From: Struthidea cinerea
Lineage: Eukaryota > Chordata > Aves > Passeriformes > Corcoracidae
DNA: 64,000 nucleotides
Assembly: GCA_013397865.1 (NCBI GenBank)
Contig: VZTI01001119.1
Location: 1,234,498-1,298,497 of the forward strand
Reading direction: 5' to 3'
This document shows positions 1 to 12,236 of the stretch, piece by piece. Both the position numbers and the translations under genes were made by a program. The notes beneath the pieces were generated by a model that worked only from the letters and a program-made list of their open reading frames with translations, did not search any database and was not told the origin of the DNA. The stretch's first letter is position 1. Each line of letters opens with the position of its first letter.

Positions 1-1130
1 ATTTTCTGCTTGCGTGTTCCACTGCTTTCCCCAGTCCCCTCAAAATCCAAACTTCCTAATTGGCTTTAAAAATGAAATCTCTTGGAAGTTTCTGTGGACC
101 TGTAAAGTGTTTTTAGTCTTACCTAGTAGAGGCGGGAATATGTTCTTTTTTAGTCACACAGTTTGGCTTGCCTGTTGCCTAGAAAAATGTGAGTTCAGAG
201 GGCTCAGCAGCAGACAGATTGCCTAGGGAGTGTAAAAGCTCCACATTTACTAGGAGAGGTTCACAGACAGCACAGATCAGGAATGAAATATTACCAGGTA
301 AAGTAATCCACAATTTATCAGCCTCAGCCCACGGGACACCCTCTGAAACCATCCTTGCATGTTTTGTAGAATAAGTTCTCCAAATGTGTACTGAGGAGGA
401 AGAGATGCAGTTCAATGTAACTGAAGGGTGTGCCCACTGTCATCTTGCAGCTGCAAGCTTTCAGTTAGGCAGGCTGCCTTTCTGGGGACTTATGTAGCTT
501 CAAATTAAGTAAATAATTTAAATGATTTAAAATAAGTACTCTGTCTCACTGGTCATTACAGTTCTTGAAATGTAGCACTTCATAGGTATGGTTAACAAAG
601 GGATAGGGATAAAGGATGTATCCTCCATCATTAGTAGGATGCTATAATAATGAATTGGCATCCTGGTAATTAAACAAAACAAAGCAAAAAATCTTTCAGA
701 TGCATGAAATTTTAAATGCAGAACATTTCTAGAAGTTAAATCACTGAGCAGTAGGCAACATTCATGTATTTATTCTTTAGTAAGTGCAACTTTATTTGGC
801 CCTTGAAAGCTATAAAATGGCATTCCTAGTATCCACAGATGTCTATTTATTACTAATAGCCAGAAAAAAGAAATCCTGAATGGTGAACGATACTTTTAAA
901 CTATTTATGAATTATATTATTCTAATTTAGGGAGTTGCTGTTTGTCTTTTTATGGCATTTTTCCACTGTGATTCAAAACCCAATTAGTTTATGTTTTCCT
1001 CCTTTATTAATTTTCTTCTCATCTTTCTTCTTATGCACACAATTGAGGATATTTAGGTCTATAGGTAAAGGTTGCATAACAGACCTTGGGTTTTTTTATG
1101 CTGGTTTGATTGTCTTATGAAACACAGTTC
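1..1130. other. AT-rich intergenic or intronic sequence
   Basis: No repeat or gene is recognised here. On the minus strand around 300-360 there is a short open block between a cag acceptor-like site and a CTG|gtaata donor-like site, but a block this short arises easily by chance and it is not called as an exon. Confidence 0.5.
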
Positions 1131-1146
1131 ATCTCAGCAGATTTCA

Positions 1147-1550
1147 CAGAAACACAGAATCACACAAGTGTCTGTGGTGGGAAGAGGGTGTTCTGGTCCA
1201 GCCCCCCTCCTCAAGCTGTGTGTCCTAGAGCTGGTTGTGCAAGACCATGTCCAGATGGCTTCTGAATATCTCCAAGGTGGGAGTCTCCACCACCTCTCTG
1301 GGCGATGTGTGCCAGTGCTCAGTCATCCTCACGGTGAAAAAGGGTTCTCTGGTGATCAAAGGGAGCCTCGTGTATTTCAGTCCTGCCACTGGGTGCCTCT
1401 GAGAAGAGCTTGTCTCCATCCTCTTTACACCCTCCTTTCAGGTATTTGTGCACATCGACCAGATCCCCCTGAGCCTTCTCTTCTTCAGTCTGAAACAGCT
1501 CCAGGTCTTTCAGCATTTCATCATAGGAGTGGTGATTTAGCGCAGATGCT
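1147..1550 (-). mobile_element. CR1 LINE 3' fragment, antisense
   Basis: Read on the minus strand, the block ends in the CR1 3' tail (complement of acacagaatcacac). Upstream of the tail lies the usual CR1 3' text: a clause about fall-off of clotted text does not apply, but the landmarks are the inverse of 'ggtgggagtctccaccacc', a tract equivalent to sense 'aggagggtgtaaagagg', and a 'ctgaagaagagaaggctc' equivalent. GC content is clearly above the flanks. The copy is 5'-truncated, as nearly all CR1 copies are. The 190-codon plus-strand ORF across it is antisense CR1 and not a gene. Confidence 0.9.
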
Positions 1551-2092
1551 TCCAGGAATACGGCTATGCCAATGTCTCTGCAGCTACTGCTTCTTGATCC
1601 AGGGCATCATGGCAAAAACTAGAAAAAGAGCTTTCAAAAAATAAGTAAAATTTGTATTTAAAAAAAATCTTGGCTAAAAATACGAGTTTCATTCTGTGAA
1701 GTCTGGCTGAACAGGAAAAAAATCCATTTATTATTTTATTCTTGATCCCCTGCTAGGCCAAGGTAAATGTCATACAAGGTATTGACATTTCAATTTATAT
1801 TAGACTATGAGCTAGTTCAGAGAAAAGGTAGAAAAAACCTACACTGAACTGTGTCAGAATAGGGTCTGCAATTGAATGCTTTGTATACATATTTTACAAA
1901 TACCTGCCAGCCTGTGAATTTTTAGTATATAGTGAGGAAAGTCCAAAACAACAGCTCATGTGCAACAATAAACTGAGAACTTAAACTAACTACTTTTGAG
2001 ATTTGACATGCAAAGCTGTCATGAGGTTGAAAGTTATGTCTGCCAACACATTAAATCTGTCACAGATAAATCAGCAAATAGTATCACATTGT
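1551..2092. other. AT-rich sequence, nothing recognised
   Basis: Nothing is recognised beyond short A/T runs. The last ~90 bases may already belong to the repeat that follows, because weak similarity to the second copy seems to start near 2000. Confidence 0.4.
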
Positions 2093-2960
2093 CGTGGGCA
2101 GAGAGAGAGCTTCAGACAAAGTTAGTAAGAGAAGCCCTCCCATTGAGTCACGAGGTGCAGGAAGGACTTCCTTCTTTCTAAAGTTCTCAGAGAGGAGCCT
2201 GGGTGTGGCTGGATCGAATCCTAGACCCAGACTTTGTCAGTGGTTTAAATCTAAGGAATTATAGAGGTGGGATTGAACCTTTGTACAATTTTGTCTGGAA
2301 GGATTAAAGATGGTTAAGCCAGATATATTTGTATAAAAATGAATGACTTACTATGCTAAATGATTAGATTAAAAAGATCTTAATCAGCATTATTTGCTAC
2401 ACAGTATAGAAGCCAAAACTACTGGTATAGCATAGTACAGTATAGTGTATATATTAAAGCAGCTACATTACAGCTAGCAAAAAAGAAGCAATCATTAAGT
2501 AGAGCTTGATGTTACTCACCCATACCAATGACCCTCGGCAAATTTCTTTCTCTCAGCCTGGAGGAGTGACCTTGAGGGGCATCCCCACCCAAGGGAGGAA
2601 TCTCCACACGCACTCCAAGGGCGTTTTTAGAAGAACCTGCTGTTTCAAAGTGGGACTGGACTTTCAGAGTTTAAAGTGATTGACTGTCAGTCATTATGTC
2701 TCAGGCCAGCTGTGCCAGCTCAGCATTTTTGGATAAGGATAATTTACCATGTCTGCCACATCTTCACCTTGATATCACGGTGTTTAACTTTGGGGTTGAT
2801 GAGTCAGACAGGTTTTAACATAATTCAACACCAAAAGCAGCATGACACCCCCTCTCAGTACACCACCAGTAGCTTTGCAAAACAGAGTACTGTTGAAGTT
2901 GTTTTGCACATTCCAGGCAGAGCATCCTGCTACACACGACTGTCACAGAAACTGGAATTA
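2093..2960 (+). repeat. Unclassified interspersed repeat, copy A of an inverted pair
   Basis: This block matches the reverse complement of roughly 52600-53770 along most of its length. Shared landmarks are cttcagacaaag, cattgagtcac, gggtgtggctggat, tctttctctcagcct, gaggggcatccccac and, beyond a variable stretch, tcctgctaca. Divergence is moderate, with many substitutions and indels, so both copies are old. The TATA-like site seen in the other copy is degraded here. The family may be an ERV LTR or an LTR-plus-leader unit. I could not name it. Confidence 0.75.
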
Positions 2961-4130
2961 CAAATGTAATTGTAATTGCACGATATGTTACTGCATCCTA
3001 CTCTCTATCCAGACCTGTGTAATGTCTAATACAATTTAAAGGTAACATGCTATTTTTGAGCTTCATTGTTACATTGCTTGTATTGCATTTTCTGGACATA
3101 TCTTTCTGCAGGACATAAAAGACAAGGCTGGGATGATTGTACAAAAACATGCAGTTTCTCCAAACTGAATTGCTTTTCAGGACTTTCATTGATACTAAAT
3201 GTTGTATTATTTCCAATAATATTTTTTTCCGGAGAAGAGTTTATATACAATATAAAAAAAATTATTATTTTGTAATTAAAACCTGTAAAAAAAATCTGGT
3301 TAGAGGATAGAGAGGTACAAATTTCATAGGGCATTGAAATGCGGATCCATTATTGCTACTGATTTTGGTGTATTTATAAAGGTTTAAGTGACTAGCCATA
3401 GACTTAACGAATTAATAAGCCAGGACCTTTGTGAAGATGCCTTTTTTTTCTTTAGACAGGGACTAGAGACTTCTTTTCACAATATATGTGTGCAGGTGCA
3501 GTCCACATCAACACCTCAGCTCCTTTGGTCTGTGCAGTTGGCTGGTACAGTTGTTCCTCTCTCCTTGGGGATATATAACTATAAAGCACAATGTCAGCTT
3601 TTGTTTTAAACAAGAATCTCTAATCCTTTTCTTTGTGAGAAATAATCTTTAACCAGTATAACGTTGTAAGCCTGGTTGCTAAGGTTGAGCCTCTTGCTCT
3701 AATATGTCATTCTCTGAAGTTCAAGGCTTAGTTGTGCTCCCTGGGACTCTGCAGAGCCCTTTTTGGGACACTGTCAAACTTCCACAGCACCTATTGATGT
3801 TGGAAAGGAACATCAATTAAATTCACAGTTAAAGGGAGTTTACAGCATCTGGCAATAAAGTCACAGAAGTCTTTTTGTTTACTATCAGATTAATTTTAGT
3901 TTGATTTTAAGCTTTACTGCAATCTATTTATGACTTGATATCATCTCTATATCTTATACTAGCAATTTTCATGTCTTTATTTCTTCCACTGCAAACTGAG
4001 TGTAAAATTCCATCTTGTATCCTGGACAGGATAGTGAACAATCACTGTCACAGTAGCTCAAGTGAAGTCATTTCACTTTGTAGCTGGGACAGGCTAAGAA
4101 ATCATGAGCAATACCTTTGGCTTTGATCTA
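2961..4130. other. AT-rich sequence, no called element
   Basis: No element is called. Around 3050-3250 the minus strand carries a good acceptor-like tract (tcttttatgtcctgcag) followed by a short open block, but no donor gives a convincing exon. Confidence 0.4.
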
Positions 4131-4136
4131 CTGACC

Positions 4137-4522
4137 TGTAGACACTGAAAAGATTTAGCAGAGAAATTTTCCAGCTTTTTGCAGCATTCTGTGAGAGCTC
4201 TGTGTTTCTCATGAAAGCTGTGAAAAACACTGCTACAGTGTAAACTGTAATTTACAGTTTGTAAATTTGTAAACTAATTCTTTATCTTTGCCTCTGGAGA
4301 CTGTTGTGCAAAGCTGTTGTGGTATATTGAAGAAATATTTTCAAATGGGAGTTGTATAGTCTCCACCAATCATTCTAGGGGGTGGCTGGTCAAAGAACCA
4401 AAAACCTCCTGTCATCTTTGGGAACCAAGTTATATAAACCTATTTATAATTAACTAAATAATGCCACTTTCTTCCTGAACTTGATTGTGTCATTTCTCGC
4501 CGTTCATGGTACAGCAGCGACA
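4137..4522 (+). mobile_element. Solo LTR of an avian endogenous retrovirus, ERVK-like
   Basis: The block starts TGTAG and ends GCGACA. It aligns with the LTR at 17630-18003: 'agcagagaaatt' near the start, 'attctgtgaga', and '...acagcgaca' at the end. A TATA-like ttatataaa lies in the last third, and an AATAAT-type signal follows. CTGACC occurs just before the element (4131-4136) and again one base after its end (4524-4529), which fits a 6-bp target duplication with a one-base shift. No internal retroviral sequence is attached. A perfect 9-bp-arm palindrome (AAACTGTAA/TTACAGTTT) lies inside. Confidence 0.75.
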
Positions 4523-7500
4523 GCTGACCTTCAAAATAGATAAAAATTTATTTCCAGTTCTATGGACAAAACAGATACAACTATTTGAGATTCATTGCAG
4601 GAAATTCAGCATTACAGTGGCTCATATCAAGGAAAATTCCTGATTTGATCACATTCCTGTGTATGATAACAGATGAGGGACATTTTTAAAAAATCATACT
4701 GACACTTACACCAGAAGGGGGACACAGCCCTATCGATAGTCTTGAACAATTGTATAGGCAAAGATGATGAAAGTGAGCATTTTTAGGGAGGTCAGACTGT
4801 ATGTGACAAGTGTGATCTGTTTGTTATGGAACAGGAAAGATGGATTAACACAGGCACTGAGAGCTTTACTGTCAGGTCCTTACTTGAAAAGACATACTCA
4901 GTGTAATAGAATAGATTTGGTAGAAATATTTTGGAGCAAAACTTTGCTGTGGTGTAACTGCTATGTGCAGTTATCTACAAAATTTGTGTCTGTGTTTCTA
5001 GACACATCCCCAAAAATCAATGCAATTGATATAACAGACATCACTTACATTGTTAGTTTGAGTCATCATATTCATACTCAGATTGAGTCTTTTCTTTTAC
5101 ACAGCTATTGTTCTACTTATCTCCTTTTTCCCCTTCAGTCCTTCCAATATCACCTTCTCTTGAAATGCTTTATTGTTTTCATTGGTCCCCTTGCTTTCCT
5201 TTCCTATTTTTGGTGTATTTTTAGGCTCTTTTAATGTTTTCTTTTCAAAATATATCACAGAGTGCTTTTAATTTAGCACAGGGAACTACTCAGAAGCCTG
5301 ATGAAATGTTTGCTGATGCTTAGGGTACGGCACACAAATACTACCAGAGTCCATTTAGTTCTGCAAGACTGTACTTAACAAATTCCCTTTTGTGAATTCT
5401 TTTTGAGACATTGAAATGTGTGCAGGTACAGTGGTCATTAGGGACAAGGGCCAGGCTAAGGTAACACAGAATAACACCATTCATATTTTTTGACAAATCA
5501 AAAAGAAATTGGTTAGCTCTGACTGTCCTTCATTCTCTTCTGTTTCTCTCCTTCATGAGTCAAACTCAAATTAGAAGCTGGGAAATGGTATCTGCTATCT
5601 GGTTAACCACACAATGTTACCAGGCAATCATCCTTTCTTAAAGCAAGCAAAGCTAAGTAACAGAAACCAGTTCTGTAATGAATAAATGGCAAACATAGAA
5701 GGGCATTGATAATGTGGATCTTGAAGATTTTTTATCCTTACTAGTTGGTCTTAGGAAGACGTGGCAGTGCTGGATAGGTTTAGTGGCATCTAAATTGCCA
5801 TGCAATTTCTGAATTACAGAAATTAAGGTGATATCAACACAGTCCCTATGTGCATAGGGTCAGTTCAGATACGATAAACAAGAAAACATTAGCAAGGCAA
5901 CACTTCTGATGGCAGAAGATGGATGATGATATTGACAGCCATTTAAATAGTTGTAAAATGTGCCTATCAAACAGAATTGTTCCAGCCCTGGGACTATTCT
6001 ACCTGCAAAAGGGGGCAAGTAAATCACATGAGACAGATTCCATTGACTTTGAGGAAAAGGAAAGACAAGCCTTTTTTATTGCTATTGATGTTTGCTCTTA
6101 TTGACTAAGTGTTTGCCACAGACTCAAGTACCACCAGACACATAAATACAAGGAGAACCTTGTGTGTGTCCTTTATCTGACTGGGGGAAACAATTTGCAA
6201 TTTACATCCAAGGGATCTGCAGTTTTCCTCCAATACACGGAACAGTTTGAGAAGAGTGTGCTGAAAATTGGTTCAAATAATCCTCCTGTCCTACAAAGTC
6301 CTTGCTGAGTTCAAAGAGAATGTTTTCCTTTATAGTGCAGAAGAAAACATTTGACACTCTATCACTGTGATTTCACCGCCTGAATTATCTTTGAACTTTG
6401 CTAAGTCACAGCCTGGCTTAGTTTGCTATTGCTATATTTTGTGAAGATGTTAGGGCATAGGGTCACCTTAAAAAAGACTGATGCAGGAATTCCCTTCCTC
6501 ATAAATTTTTGTGGGAAAAAACAGCTCTAATAAATGTGTGCAACAGAAAAAGAAAATGAAAAAATTGTAACAGCCTGGATGATTAAGAGGAGGAATATTT
6601 CTGAATGATCAAGATACAAGTGGAAATCCATTAAAGTAATATAACTCTCAGCTGTCCCATCCCTCTCTGGGAACCACGGAGGAGCTCATGTTTCCAGAAG
6701 GGATAACAGACTTCAGCTGTTACATCTAACAAGGTTACTAATTTAGCTCTAGAGGTAGAAATCTGTAATTTCTTACCAGGGGTTTCCTGTCCAGACCTCC
6801 CAGGAGGGTCCTTACAGTGAGACCAACTGGGGATTGAGTAATATCAAACAGAGAATACAGGCTTTAGGCCAGGACAAGTTCTGGGAATAGAAAGTGTGTT
6901 CTTGAAATTAATAGCCATCTTAATGAATCATTATTTTACATAGGCCTCGACTTATTTCAAAAGAGCTTTACAAGAATAAAATCTTCCTATGCCATCTGTA
7001 GTAAAGTAGTTATTATATATTGCATGCAGTACTGATATAATATGGAAATTCATATATAATTTACAGAGAAGGGTAAATTTTGGGCTTCTTTGTGATTTAT
7101 TCATCATCAAAACTTAAGTACTTGGAAGAACTTAAAACTGAAAAGAGATTCTGTTTTCCTCTGCTGATGAATTATTGTACATTTTATGATGGAATACGGT
7201 GAATCATTGCAAAGTATAACATAGGTCTAAATTTGTTAGCACTGGTGGGCAGACAATACACATCTTTGGAGTAACTGAATGTAAGTTTAACATAACCTCA
7301 GCTACAACAGTGCAATAAATGTGAGTAGATGACTTGGTTTTTTTTTATTATTATTTTTTGAATTTGCACTGTTGGTCACAGGTTACTGTGAGAAAAAGAA
7401 CATGCAGGTTTAGAGCTAGGTGATTTATCTGGGCTAAAGCAGTTTTCTCTTCACAGGGACAGCTGGCAAGCATCCCTTTGTGCTTAAAAAGGGAATGGGT

Positions 7501-8957
7501 AAATTTCAGAGGGAAAGTGATGTTGTTGCTACAAGGATTACGAAGACAAACTTTGAAATATGGATCTGTATCTACTCCTGCAAGGTGACACTCCATTGAC
7601 TTCACTTGATACTTGCTTTACTGAGAATTGGTCCAATAGATTTTAATGCAGACAGTGTAACAGAGAAAAATTTGCTTTCTGCACAGCTGATGGTGTAATG
7701 TTGTTTTAAATAGATAGGATGAATTGAAACACTTTCTCTTCCTCCCTCTCTCCCTCTTTTTTGCTTCAAATTTTTGAATGACAATGGTCTTTTCTGCACT
7801 TAATCAGCTCATAGATGCAAGTGTCTATTCTAAAGCCACTCTTATTTTTGTCAACCTGTTTGTTTGCATATTGCTGGTAGGAGAGCTTTCTAATCACAGC
7901 ATTCCAATCTAAAGAAAATCTATACGAGGCAGAAATAAGAGATGGCTCAAATCACCTTGCAGCTAGTGTTTGTTCCAAATAGAACAGTGTTTGAGGCATT
8001 TGTCATTATAACTAGAAGAGTTTTATGGCCCTAAAAACAAAGGTCAGAGACTGTATATACTTCTGTACTGCACGTAAACATCATTTACAATTGCACCAGA
8101 GTGTGAAATGGTAGTCAGATTTTGTTGGTTTTTTCTTAACCTCTTCTCATTTAATAAAGTCTCTGTAACAATACAAAGACTGCAATGAAACTTTAAGATT
8201 TCTACGTCAAGTGTTGGGTCACTCTGCTCTGCTGGAAATGTTTGCACTGCTCCTCCTTGGGGAAGAAAAATAAAAAAAGTGAAATTATAAAAATCCCAAG
8301 TTGTTAGACGGAGTTTTTATGAGCCTCCAGGATGTCAATGTTTCAGATTTAGCACACAGTTCCCAAAGAAATATCTGTTAGATGTTCAATGGATAAAGTC
8401 AAAGAGGAGATATTGATTGAGCAAATGAGTTGGATTAGTCTGGGGTTTGGGATATCAGTGCTGCCATTTTGTGAGCTGCTTAAGCTAATGATGTTTATGA
8501 AGGTAATTCTGGGCTTGACTCAGTATTTGCTGAAGACAGTAGATGCCCTTCTGTCTCCTTTAGTGGCGTTTCAAATAGCTTCATAGCTGAGTTGGGGGCA
8601 AAGCCTGTTGGGGAGAAATAGCGTTGCCTAGATGCCTTCATTGCTTATATATCTGTATGTGTTTATATAGAAATATTAAAAAAAAATTAAAAATCTGTCT
8701 TCATTGATCCCCAAGAGAATAGATTTTATTCTTCTCCTTTCTTTTTTTGGTGTATAGGATTTACATTAAAACTAGCAGCAGCAAGACTTGCTCACTGAAA
8801 CCAACATCATAGCCATGAGGATTTGTGGCTCTTTATACTTGACAATTCATAAAGGTGTTACTCAGATCACTCAATTCTCACATATGTTAATTAAAAGATT
8901 GAATATTTATGTAGAGGTTATACTTTCTGAGAGTTATTTTCTTGATAATATGACTGT
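4523..8957. other. Long AT-rich stretch, nothing recognised
   Basis: No gene or repeat was recognised. The 156-codon plus-strand ORF at 4764-5234 is about the longest expected by chance in this much AT-rich sequence and its product resembles nothing I know. The rest is unique-looking sequence with short homopolymers. Confidence 0.5.
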
Positions 8958-8959
8958 CT

Positions 8960-9160
8960 TTCATGGAATCAAAAAACAGCCTTGGAAGAGACCTTAGAGA
9001 TCACTGAATTTCAATCCCCCCTGCTTTGCACATGAACCCCTTCCACAAGAGCAGGTTGCTCAGAGTCCCATCCAGCCTCGCCTGGAACACTTCCAGGGAT
9101 TGGAAGTTCACATCCTTTTTGGGAAGCCTGTTCCTGTTCCCTCTGTAAGAGCAGTGAGGC
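8960..9160 (-). mobile_element. CR1 LINE 3' fragment, antisense
   Basis: On the minus strand this has the CR1 3' end. Plus-strand landmarks are catggaatcaaaaaacagcc, ttggaagagaccttagagat, cccatccagcctcgcctgga and gggaagcctgttcc, all complements of CR1 3' sequence. The copy is short and the 8-bp tail repeat is worn. Confidence 0.88.
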
Positions 9161-11780
9161 ACCTTTAGAAGACTTGTAACTGTACAATACCTGTTGCTTG
9201 GCAATTGAAAAGCTTGACAGAAATATTCACATTTTAGACCTTAGCCAATACTTGAATTTTACAACCTCTCTCGTCCCACCAGCAGAGCCATGGGCTGAAA
9301 TTAGCATAACCTTGAATGCTTCAGCTGGGCTTGTTGCAGAGATTTAAGAATACCATTTCATCAAGCAATGGCCAGAATCCCATCAAGGATTTTCTAAAAA
9401 ATTCAAAAAGCTTAAATCTAACCCCCTTTCCCTGGTAACTCAGAAGATACATACTAAGATGACCTAAAATCTCCCTTGAGAAGCGTGTTGAAAAGAAAAA
9501 TTTTGTCTTCTGCTAAGAATGGATACAACTCAAACAAATATTCTATAGCAGAAAACAAAATAATTAGGAATTTTGCAGCAAAAGAGCCATGTGGCAGACC
9601 CCTGCTACTGAACTGCATGATGCTTTGCAGCATAGACCATCCCCCTAATTGTGATGATTTATTTTTGTTCAAGAACAGTTAAAACTCATTTTTATGCTGC
9701 CTGCTTAGCAGTGCCCTTGCCTGGAGTCCACTATGGCTTAAATCTCAAATATGTTAAATAAGAAATTGCAAATAGTGGCATGAAACTTTGGAAGAACTAA
9801 TTGGAATGTAAAAGAAGCATTATAATTTAAAAATGTAAACTGTAAACATAAGCGCAGGTAACCTCTGGAACAGAAAAGTGCAAGGGAGAATAGAATCTGT
9901 GGGATCAATTTGTTGCCCCTTCATAAAATAATCATGAAACCCAGAAAATCAAAATTTAAAAATAAAATTTCCAAAAATTTAGAAATATTTGGAAAGACAT
10001 ATATTCCCTGAATACATCATTCACCCTTTTTATGATCGAAGATATTTTTTTCCTGTGAAGCAAAAACCCTCCTCCCTCCTCTTCCCAAAGCCACCTCAGG
10101 GAATAAATATAGGAAAACCTTCTGATAAATCCTACAAAGCCTCACAAGCTTTCTCTCTGCCTTGACTTTGCAAAGGGGTCAGCTAGTTTTGCCCTACATG
10201 GATATCAGCTCAATTAGTGCATGCAGATTTGTTGGTAGTCTATCAAATTTCTCATCACCGCAGCAGCTTCCCAATCAAAAAGATTACGCAGAGGACATAG
10301 TATAAAAATGTAGTTATAATGTAACATGGAATTTCAGCTCATATGGAGTGAGAAGGGATGACTAGACTTTTATTCATGAGGGATGGTGCCACACAGGTTG
10401 TGTACAATGACAGATCTGCTTTTGGGTGTTGTGTGTTGCCATTACGTGTGAGGCATTTCAGGACTAATCAAACTGTACTTGATTCTCAGGCACTCTCGGG
10501 GCCTAATGGAACTGGAGGGTAATGCTGTGGCATTTGTGAGAGTCATCCTGCACCAAAAGGAAAGGAGTTTTCCATGTGGGGAGGTTTTCACTATGGCTGT
10601 TACTTCAGCCTTGGGGTACGACACAGTGCAGCTGAAGGAAACAGGTTGGTCCTTGGTGTTGTCCTGATTCTTTAGGTCCAGAAGAAAATCAGTCACCTCT
10701 ACTCTTTGCTACCTTATTAGTTTGTGGCTTGGATTTGAGGACAGATGAGTTTGTGACACACGTGGAGAAGTTAACTTGAGATTGTGATACCATAAAATTT
10801 CCTACATAGTTTTCTACTCTTGTGATGAGATATACCTGTTAGGTACACACTGTGATCTCTTACATATAAAGAGTGAGTCAAAATTATGCTGTGGATGTCA
10901 GTAATATAATAAAATACAAATATATTTTACCAGAGATATTGTGAACTACAGAAATGAGCAGTTCTTAGTTTTACATTGATTAACATGAAAATCTGCCTCA
11001 GTAATACTGAGTTAGGAAACGATCCTGGGACACAGGTATGAGAGACCAAGGTCTGCTTAAATATGACATGAAAGTCACATAGTCATGTAGGAGGGAAAAC
11101 GAAGATAGAAAATATCAAAAGAAGAACTTTTAACCTATACAAGAGGAGCCAGAAGCAGTGGTAAGAGGAAGAGCAATACACACACAAAAGTAATTATATT
11201 GCTAAACAAGCACATGCTTGAGAGATTGAAAATGGTACTCAAAATAAAGAGAGAAGAATTAAAAAACAAATATTAATGAACCATGGGAAAAAACATAAAT
11301 AATCTGTGGTCAAAGTGAGGCTTAGAAAAGTTTTAAACATCAGATAAGAAGAGGACTGTTGAGACTAGGCAACGTAACAGGGAAGCAAAGGTGAAGACTG
11401 ATGCTAAGGTTTCACAGGAGGCTAGTAGTGCAGTTATTAATTTTTTAATTATGTGAGCTACAAGAAATGTGAGACAACAAATATTTAATAAATGACCAGC
11501 ATTATTTATTCATAGAGGACAGAGCCAATGGAAAAGGAGAAAATATTAATTAATTTTTCACTTCAGGATTCCCAGCAGAATGTGTAGAACAGATGCTGAA
11601 GGTAAACAAATCTCTTACACTGCAATTGGATTTACCATAGACACTGAGAGTCATTGGCCTAATATAAAATATAAAAACCCATGTGGAATTCATACAAATT
11701 CAGTTTCCAGACCATAAACCTGTGATTCTATATGTTTGTTTTTTTTTTTTCCTGCAAACTGTGCATTATTTTATCAGTAT
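9161..11780. other. AT-rich sequence with one GC-balanced block
   Basis: Mostly AT-rich unique sequence. At 10440-10700 the base composition is more balanced and the minus strand is open for 84 codons (10442-10696), with a 62-codon plus-strand ORF opposite. The minus product contains DFLLDLKNQDNTKDQPVSFS. I do not recognise it, and no clear splice sites or start context support it. Confidence 0.4.
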
Positions 11781-11948
11781 TTATTTTGTAACAGTTCCAT
11801 GTACAAACTTCTGAACAGACACTTTGGCCTTTGTCCAAGTAATTAATATCTCAGGCCTTATGATGTCTTTCTGGGCCAGTGTTTCTGAATCTTTCTGGAA
11901 TGAAGCTTGATTCTGCCATATCTTTTCCACAACTCCTTCCACCTGGTG

Positions 11949-12063
11949 TCATTCCCTGATTTCTTCTCCAATCTCAGTTTTTACTCTTTCCTCCTGGGAT
12001 TGTGCTGCTTTCATCTTGCTTATCTTCATCCAGAAGCAAAAGCACAGAGGAGTTAAATAAAAC
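11949..12063 (-). CDS. Candidate terminal coding exon, unrecognised product
   Basis: On the minus strand an acceptor (gggtttttgcttcttgcag) precedes 12063. The reading frame set by the candidate exon at 12145-12236 (split codon AG|G, Arg) stays open for 37 codons and ends in TGA at 11949-11951. The tail looks helical and charged (QSQEERVKTEIGEEIRE). After the TGA the same frame stays open for another 55 codons to TAA at 11781-11783. This could be a 3' UTR, a broken gene with one in-frame stop, or chance. The acceptor lies in a 37-bp tandem duplication (12032-12105), so the tract before the exon and the exon start are copies of each other. Product unknown. Confidence 0.3.
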
Positions 12064-12105
12064 CTGCAAGAAGCAAAAACCCAAAGGGGTTAAATAAAAC
12101 CCACA
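12032..12105. repeat. 37-bp tandem duplication, two copies
   Basis: Copies 12032-12068 and 12069-12105 differ at about 6 of 37 positions. Both start agaagcaaaa and contain gttaaataaaacc. The candidate minus-strand splice acceptor at 12063/12064 falls at this junction. Confidence 0.85.
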
Positions 12106-12144
12106 AAAAATTTGCACCAGACACAGTTATATATCACAGCTCAC

Positions 12145-12236
12145 CTGTAATCTACTCCAAAGCATCCTTTACCAACTTGAGTAGTGACTTGGCTAGACGC
12201 TTTATTCAACAGGATGGTATCATTGACTGATTTAAA
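12145..12236 (-). CDS. Candidate internal coding exon, unrecognised product
   Basis: On the minus strand there is a good acceptor (cacaatttcattctgtttcag) and a strong donor (TTACAG|gtgagc) 92 bases apart. Only one of three frames is open (30 codons plus 2 bases), starting at phase 0 and reading FKSVNDTILLNKASSQVTTQ then VGKGCFGVDY. The two leftover bases complete an Arg codon with the next candidate exon at 12063. The sequence includes a CpG, which is uncommon in the flanks. I recognise no domain. A 92-bp single open frame is not rare by itself. The splice quality and phase match are what lift it. Confidence 0.38.

Noticed and set aside
1072..1644. 190-codon plus-strand ORF, the longest in the window
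   Set aside because: It runs antisense through a CR1 3' end. Length follows from the GC-rich repeat and the product is not a known protein.
4764..5234. 156-codon plus-strand ORF
   Set aside because: At this length about one such ORF is expected by chance in 64 kb on two strands, it has no splice or homology support, and its composition is that of AT-rich noncoding DNA.
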